A stretch of DNA of 8,419 bases from Candidatus Blautia equi (lineage in GTDB: Bacteria; Bacillota; Clostridia; Lachnospirales; Lachnospiraceae). The notes beneath the pieces are model-generated. The model saw only the letters and a list, made by a program, of their open reading frames with translations, did no database searches and was not told the origin of the DNA. The DNA lies in NCBI GenBank assembly GCA_018064695.1, contig JAGHUU010000091.1, forward strand, positions 1 through 8,419. Direction: 5' to 3'. The position numbers were made by a program, and so were the translations under genes. Shown here piece by piece: positions 6,191 to 8,419 of the stretch. How positions within the stretch are numbered: position 1 is the first letter of the stretch; each line of letters opens with the position of its first letter.

Positions 6191-7225
6191 TTATGCGACT
6201 CTTTTCCTAAACAGTCCGCCTAATGTGCAGAGGCCTATTGCCAGGATCGCTACGATTGCGGATCCCACAAGACCGGAAACGGTGGTTCCCATTGGGTTAT
6301 CCTCGTTGGATGCAAAGGCATAGTCAGGAAGGAATGCTGTCTTTTCCTGAATACTTGCAGCGGTATCGGCAACGGAGCTTGCCACACCGAATTCCTCTTC
6401 GTCAAGACCCATGTTTGCGGAGTAGCCGCCGTCTTCGTTTCCGAACAGGGACCATTCCAGACCGTCAGGATTGCTGCTTGCGAACTGGGAACCGATACCG
6501 CCAATAAGGAGAGCGATCACACCAAGAACAACTGCGATTTTCTTAAGGGTCCATTTTCCCGGAACAACCTCTTCCTCTCCTACAACCTCCAGAATGGAAG
6601 GTCTGGTCTGATATACAAATACCAGAACGGCTGCGGTGATGAGACCTTCAATAAGGCCAATGGCCAGATGAATTGGCTGCATCAGTGCTGCAAAAGCGCC
6701 GAATGGAAGCTCGGTGATGCCGGAAGCAAAGGTTTCAATACAAACAGAGAAAGCGCCAAGCTGAAGGGTCACGATACATCCAAGCACGGACGCAAGGATC
6801 AGCTTCACTTTCATGTTTGCCATTTTGCTCTTTACGATCGGTCTGTAGCTCAGGAAATAGCCTATGAAGCACCCGTAGAACGCCATGTTCCAGGCGTTGG
6901 CGCCAAGGGCCATCAGACCGCCGTCTGCAAAGAAGAGACACTGGATAGCCAGGATGACTACCATGGATACGAATCCTGCGTAAGGTCCAAGCAGTGCGGA
7001 CAACAGCATACCGCCGCACATATGACCGCTGGATCCGGTTCCCGGAATGGTGTAGTTGATCATCTGTCCTGCAAAGACAAATGCTGCCATAACACCCATC
7101 ACCGGTATTTTTTCAGCTTCTTCTTTTAATCTTAATTCTTTAATGGATACTCCGGTGGTCACGCCGGATGCTACGTACATTGTTGCAGCAACCGCAGGTG
7201 CCAGGAGAGCGTCTGCCATATGCAT
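6191..7225 (-). CDS. cbiM: Nickel/cobalt ECF S-component: CbiM/NikM fused to a PDGLE (NikN-like) domain
   Basis: This 344-residue membrane protein captures the metal for the CbiQO module. Residues 1-205 are the CbiM/NikM domain. It begins MHMADALLAP, with His2 in the position known to bind metal after insertion of the N-terminus into the core, and H68 in GTGSSGHMCGG is the second conserved ligand histidine. After a linker, a helix (228-246) leads into SNPDGLEWSL (251-260), the PDGLE motif. A loop with FLPDYAF (298-304) and a last membrane helix (316-337) ending in FRKRVA follow. NikMN fusions of this type are usually linked to nickel, CbiN partners to cobalt. GAGG at 7235-7238 supports the ATG at 7225. 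No separate cbiN or nikN gene is needed. Confidence 0.9.
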   Translation of the reverse strand: MHMADALLAPAVAATMYVASGVTTGVSIKELRLKEEAEKIPVMGVMAAFVFAGQMINYTIPGTGSSGHMCGGMLLSALLGPYAGFVSMVVILAIQCLFFADGGLMALGANAWNMAFYGCFIGYFLSYRPIVKSKMANMKVKLILASVLGCIVTLQLGAFSVCIETFASGITELPFGAFAALMQPIHLAIGLIEGLITAAVLVFVYQTRPSILEVVGEEEVVPGKWTLKKIAVVLGVIALLIGGIGSQFASSNPDGLEWSLFGNEDGGYSANMGLDEEEFGVASSVADTAASIQEKTAFLPDYAFASNEDNPMGTTVSGLVGSAIVAILAIGLCTLGGLFRKRVA

Positions 7226-7271
7226 AATTGTTTACCTCATTTCTTATATATCTGTCGCTTGTTGTATCCTG

Positions 7272-7300
7272 ATTTTATATTTTAAACAACCGATATACAA
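7272..7300 (-). promoter_or_regulatory. Candidate promoter of cbiM
   Basis: On the minus strand TTGTAT (7300-7295) and TAAAAT (7277-7272) are 17 bases apart. The -10 matches consensus in 5 of 6 positions, the -35 in 3 of 6. The start site would fall near 7265, giving a leader of about 40 bases to the cbiM ATG. That is too short for a cobalamin riboswitch. The weak -35 directly abuts the C6G6 palindrome, which suggests regulation at this point. Confidence 0.45.
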
Positions 7301-7301
7301 G

Positions 7302-7313
7302 CCCCCCGGGGGG
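7302..7313. promoter_or_regulatory. C6G6 palindrome beside the cbiM -35 (possible metal-regulator operator)
   Basis: CCCCCCGGGGGG is a perfect 12-base palindrome in an otherwise AT-rich intergenic region, flanked by short AT stretches (GATATACAA and ATATTGG). Operators of the CsoR/RcnR/InrS family of copper-, nickel- and cobalt-sensing repressors contain C- or G-tracts flanked by AT half-sites, for example the RcnR site TACT-G6-N-AGTA. A metal-sensing repressor acting here would fit the transporter downstream. The match is by pattern only and no such regulator gene is in the window. Confidence 0.4.
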
Positions 7314-7322
7314 ATATTGGCC

Positions 7323-7358
7323 ATTCCGAAATGGAAACGTGCATATTCCATAATGGAA
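7323..7358. repeat. Two palindromic ATTCCNNAATGGAA boxes, 22 bp apart, upstream of cbiM
   Basis: ATTCCGAAATGGAA (7323-7336) and ATTCCATAATGGAA (7345-7358) agree at 12 of 14 positions and repeat with a 22-bp period, about two helical turns. The second extends to a perfect palindrome TATTCCAT-A-ATGGAATA (7344 or so to 7360); the first is flanked as CCATTCCGAAATGG. They lie 23-60 bases upstream of the candidate cbiM -35, in the gap between a DUF2200 gene and cbiM. Their form suggests two dimers of one regulator bound on the same helix face. The regulator is not identified. Confidence 0.55.
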
Positions 7359-7372
7359 TACCATAAAAACAA

Positions 7373-7729
7373 TTACACTTGATTTCTCAGTATTTTTTCC
7401 ATGGCTTTTCCCTTAGCAAGCTCGTCGATCAGCTTATCCAGATAACGGATCTCCTGCATCAGCGGTTCCTGGATATCCTCCACCCGAATCCCGCAGATCA
7501 CACCTTTGATAAGCTTCCGGTTAGGATTCAGCGCCGGAGCCGAAAGAAAGAAATCCCCATAGGTCACTTCAGATTCTAACGCTTTAGCAATCTCCTCTTT
7601 CTCATACCCGGTCAGCCACTCCGTAATCTGATCCACTTCATCCCGTGTCCGCCCCTTGCGCTCCGCTTTGGCGATCAGCAAAGGGTAAACTTTCGAGAAC
7701 AACATTCCATATATTTTTTCGTTTGCCAT
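7373..7729 (-). CDS. DUF2200 family protein
   Basis: A 118-residue soluble protein that matches the conserved DUF2200 pattern almost end to end. The visible blocks are KIYGMLFSKVYPLLIAKAERKGR (5-27), EVDQITEWLTGY (31-42), TYGDFFLSAPALNPNRKLIKGVICGIRVEDI (56-86), and PLMQEIRYLDKLIDELAKGKAMEKIL near the C-terminus. The length is usual for the family. No signal peptide or membrane segment is present. AGGAG at 7736-7740 supports the ATG at 7729. The function of the family is unknown to me; it is often seen as a single gene in Firmicutes. It lies between glgA and the metal transporter but with its own candidate promoter, so functional linkage to either is doubtful. Confidence 0.88.
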   Translation of the reverse strand: MANEKIYGMLFSKVYPLLIAKAERKGRTRDEVDQITEWLTGYEKEEIAKALESEVTYGDFFLSAPALNPNRKLIKGVICGIRVEDIQEPLMQEIRYLDKLIDELAKGKAMEKILRNQV

Positions 7730-7759
7730 AAATATCTCCTACTCAGCCAGCTCCAGAAA

Positions 7760-7778
7760 CTGCCGGAATTTCCGGCAG
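7760..7778 (-). terminator. GC-rich hairpin after glgA (possible terminator or leader stem)
   Basis: CTGCCGGAATTTCCGGCAG is palindromic apart from its centre base and can fold as a 7-bp GC-rich stem with a 5-base loop. On the minus strand it lies about 70 bases after the glgA stop and is followed by TTTCT, a weak U-tract. It may end the glgA transcript. It would also lie in the leader of the DUF2200 mRNA if that starts from the TATAAT at 7807-7812. Confidence 0.5.
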
Positions 7779-7806
7779 CGCCGGGGCATTGGTATTCGAA
7801 TTTTTC

Positions 7807-7812
7807 ATTATA
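7807..7812 (-). promoter_or_regulatory. Consensus -10 box, candidate promoter of the DUF2200 gene
   Basis: A perfect TATAAT on the minus strand lies about 78 bases upstream of the DUF2200 start and after the glgA stop at 7847. No good -35 hexamer is present at 16-18 bases; TTGAGT (7827-7822) is only 9 bases away. Transcription from here would pass through the 7760-7778 hairpin. Confidence 0.35.
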
Positions 7813-7846
7813 ATAGAATGAAACTCAATGCTTCTGTCTAACATGA

Positions 7847-8419
7847 TCACAGCTTCTCATACAGAGTCAGATACTGCTCTGCGGAGTTTTCCCAGGAGAA
7901 ATCCTTCTCCATGTCTCTTACTGTCATCTCGTTCCACTTGCTGCGTTCCTCGAAATACAGAATTTTTGCGCGGTTGACAGCATCCAGAAGGAGGCCTGCC
8001 TCGTAGCGGTCAAAGGTGAAGCCGTTTCCGGTGTTTTCGTACTGGTTGTATGGTTCTACGGTATCCTTAAGTCCACCGGTCTCACGCACGATCGGAACAG
8101 TTCCGTAGTGCATGGAGATCAGCTGTGTAAGGCCGCATGGCTCAAAGAGGGATGGCACAAGGAAGGCATCAGCGCCGGCATAGATTCTGTGCGCACGGGT
8201 CTCGTCATACATAATGCTTGCGCTTACATTTCCCTTAAACGTCTGCTCATAATAGCGGAAGGAATCCTCATATACAGAATCTCCGGTACCGAGAACCACG
8301 ATCTGTGTATTCTCATCCATGATCTCCGGAATAATGGCATTCACAAGATCCAGGCCCTTCTGATTGGTCAGACGGGAAATAAGACCAAGCACAAACTTAT
8401 CCGTATTCGGCACCATTCC
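7847..8419 (-). CDS. glgA: Glycogen synthase, C-terminal part (5' end beyond the window)
   Basis: About 190 residues of a GT5-family ADP-glucose-dependent glycogen (starch) synthase, which extends the alpha-1,4-glucan chain. Only the C-terminal Rossmann domain is visible, roughly 40 percent of a typical 480-residue enzyme; the frame remains open to the window edge, so the Met at 8416 is internal. Counted from that Met, SRLTNQKGLD (14-23) carries the nucleotide-sugar-binding lysine of the family. GTGDSVYE (43-50) and PSLFEPCGLTQL (88-99) follow, the latter with the conserved active-site glutamate. VRETGGLKDTVEPYN (110-124) and GNGFTF (130-135) complete the pattern. The C-terminus LTLYEKL is normal. 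It is not metabolically related to the neighbouring genes. Confidence 0.95.
   Translation of the reverse strand, partial: GMVPNTDKFVLGLISRLTNQKGLDLVNAIIPEIMDENTQIVVLGTGDSVYEDSFRYYEQTFKGNVSASIMYDETRAHRIYAGADAFLVPSLFEPCGLTQLISMHYGTVPIVRETGGLKDTVEPYNQYENTGNGFTFDRYEAGLLLDAVNRAKILYFEERSKWNEMTVRDMEKDFSWENSAEQYLTLYEKL

Noticed and set aside
6668..7129. Plus-strand open frame of 153 codons
   Set aside because: It is the shadow of the cbiM coding sequence on the opposite strand, with low-complexity, motif-free translation.
7226..7372. Cobalamin riboswitch upstream of cbiM
   Set aside because: No B12-box-like block was seen, and the leader after the candidate promoter is only about 40 bases.
1..8419. 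CRISPR array, tRNA, rRNA, insertion sequence or phage genes
   Set aside because: No regularly spaced repeats, cloverleaf or rRNA-like segments, transposase or phage proteins were seen on either strand.

Overview
The window looks like chromosomal DNA from a low-to-mid GC Gram-positive anaerobe of the Clostridia, most likely Lachnospiraceae. This rests on the strong AGGAG-type ribosome binding sites, a TPP riboswitch coupled to an intrinsic terminator, and protein sequences (DUF2200, CbiM-type, GlgA) that read like gut Firmicutes. Genus cannot be fixed from this stretch. Most genes are on the minus strand; only the left edge is on the plus strand.

Layout, left to right. (1) 1-777, plus strand: the last codons of what looks like a TetR-type regulator, then a class I SAM-dependent methyltransferase, closed by a long three-tier hairpin with a U-tract shared with the converging operon. 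(2) 776-4330, minus strand: a thiamine-precursor uptake operon. Read 5' to 3' it has a TPP riboswitch, an intrinsic terminator, an ABC permease (ThiX-like), an NMT1/THI5-type substrate-binding protein (ThiY-like), an ATPase (ThiZ-like) and a TatD-family metallohydrolase. The last three genes are tightly packed: a 4-base ATGA overlap, then a 1-base gap. When TPP is scarce, the leader should read through and the cell should import a pyrimidine-type precursor. The hydrolase may process the imported compound (inference).

(3) 4331-4478: a spacer with a strong imperfect 14-bp inverted repeat of unknown role. (4) 4479-7372, minus strand: a group I energy-coupling-factor transporter for nickel or cobalt. 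It comprises a CbiM/NikM S-component fused to a PDGLE (NikN-like) domain, the CbiQ transmembrane protein and the CbiO ATPase. A perfect 16-bp terminator-like hairpin followed by a plausible promoter separates cbiM from cbiQO. The region upstream of cbiM has no visible cobalamin riboswitch. It holds a C6G6 palindrome beside a candidate promoter and two copies of an ATTCCNNAATGGAA palindrome spaced 22 bp apart, which look like operators for an unidentified regulator.

(5) 7373-8419, minus strand: a DUF2200 protein and the C-terminal part of glycogen synthase (glgA), which runs off the right edge.

The functions are mostly familiar. The parts worth a second look are the TatD-like enzyme inside a TPP-controlled uptake operon, the binding protein with no lipobox cysteine, and the uncharacterised operator cluster and split transcription of the metal transporter.
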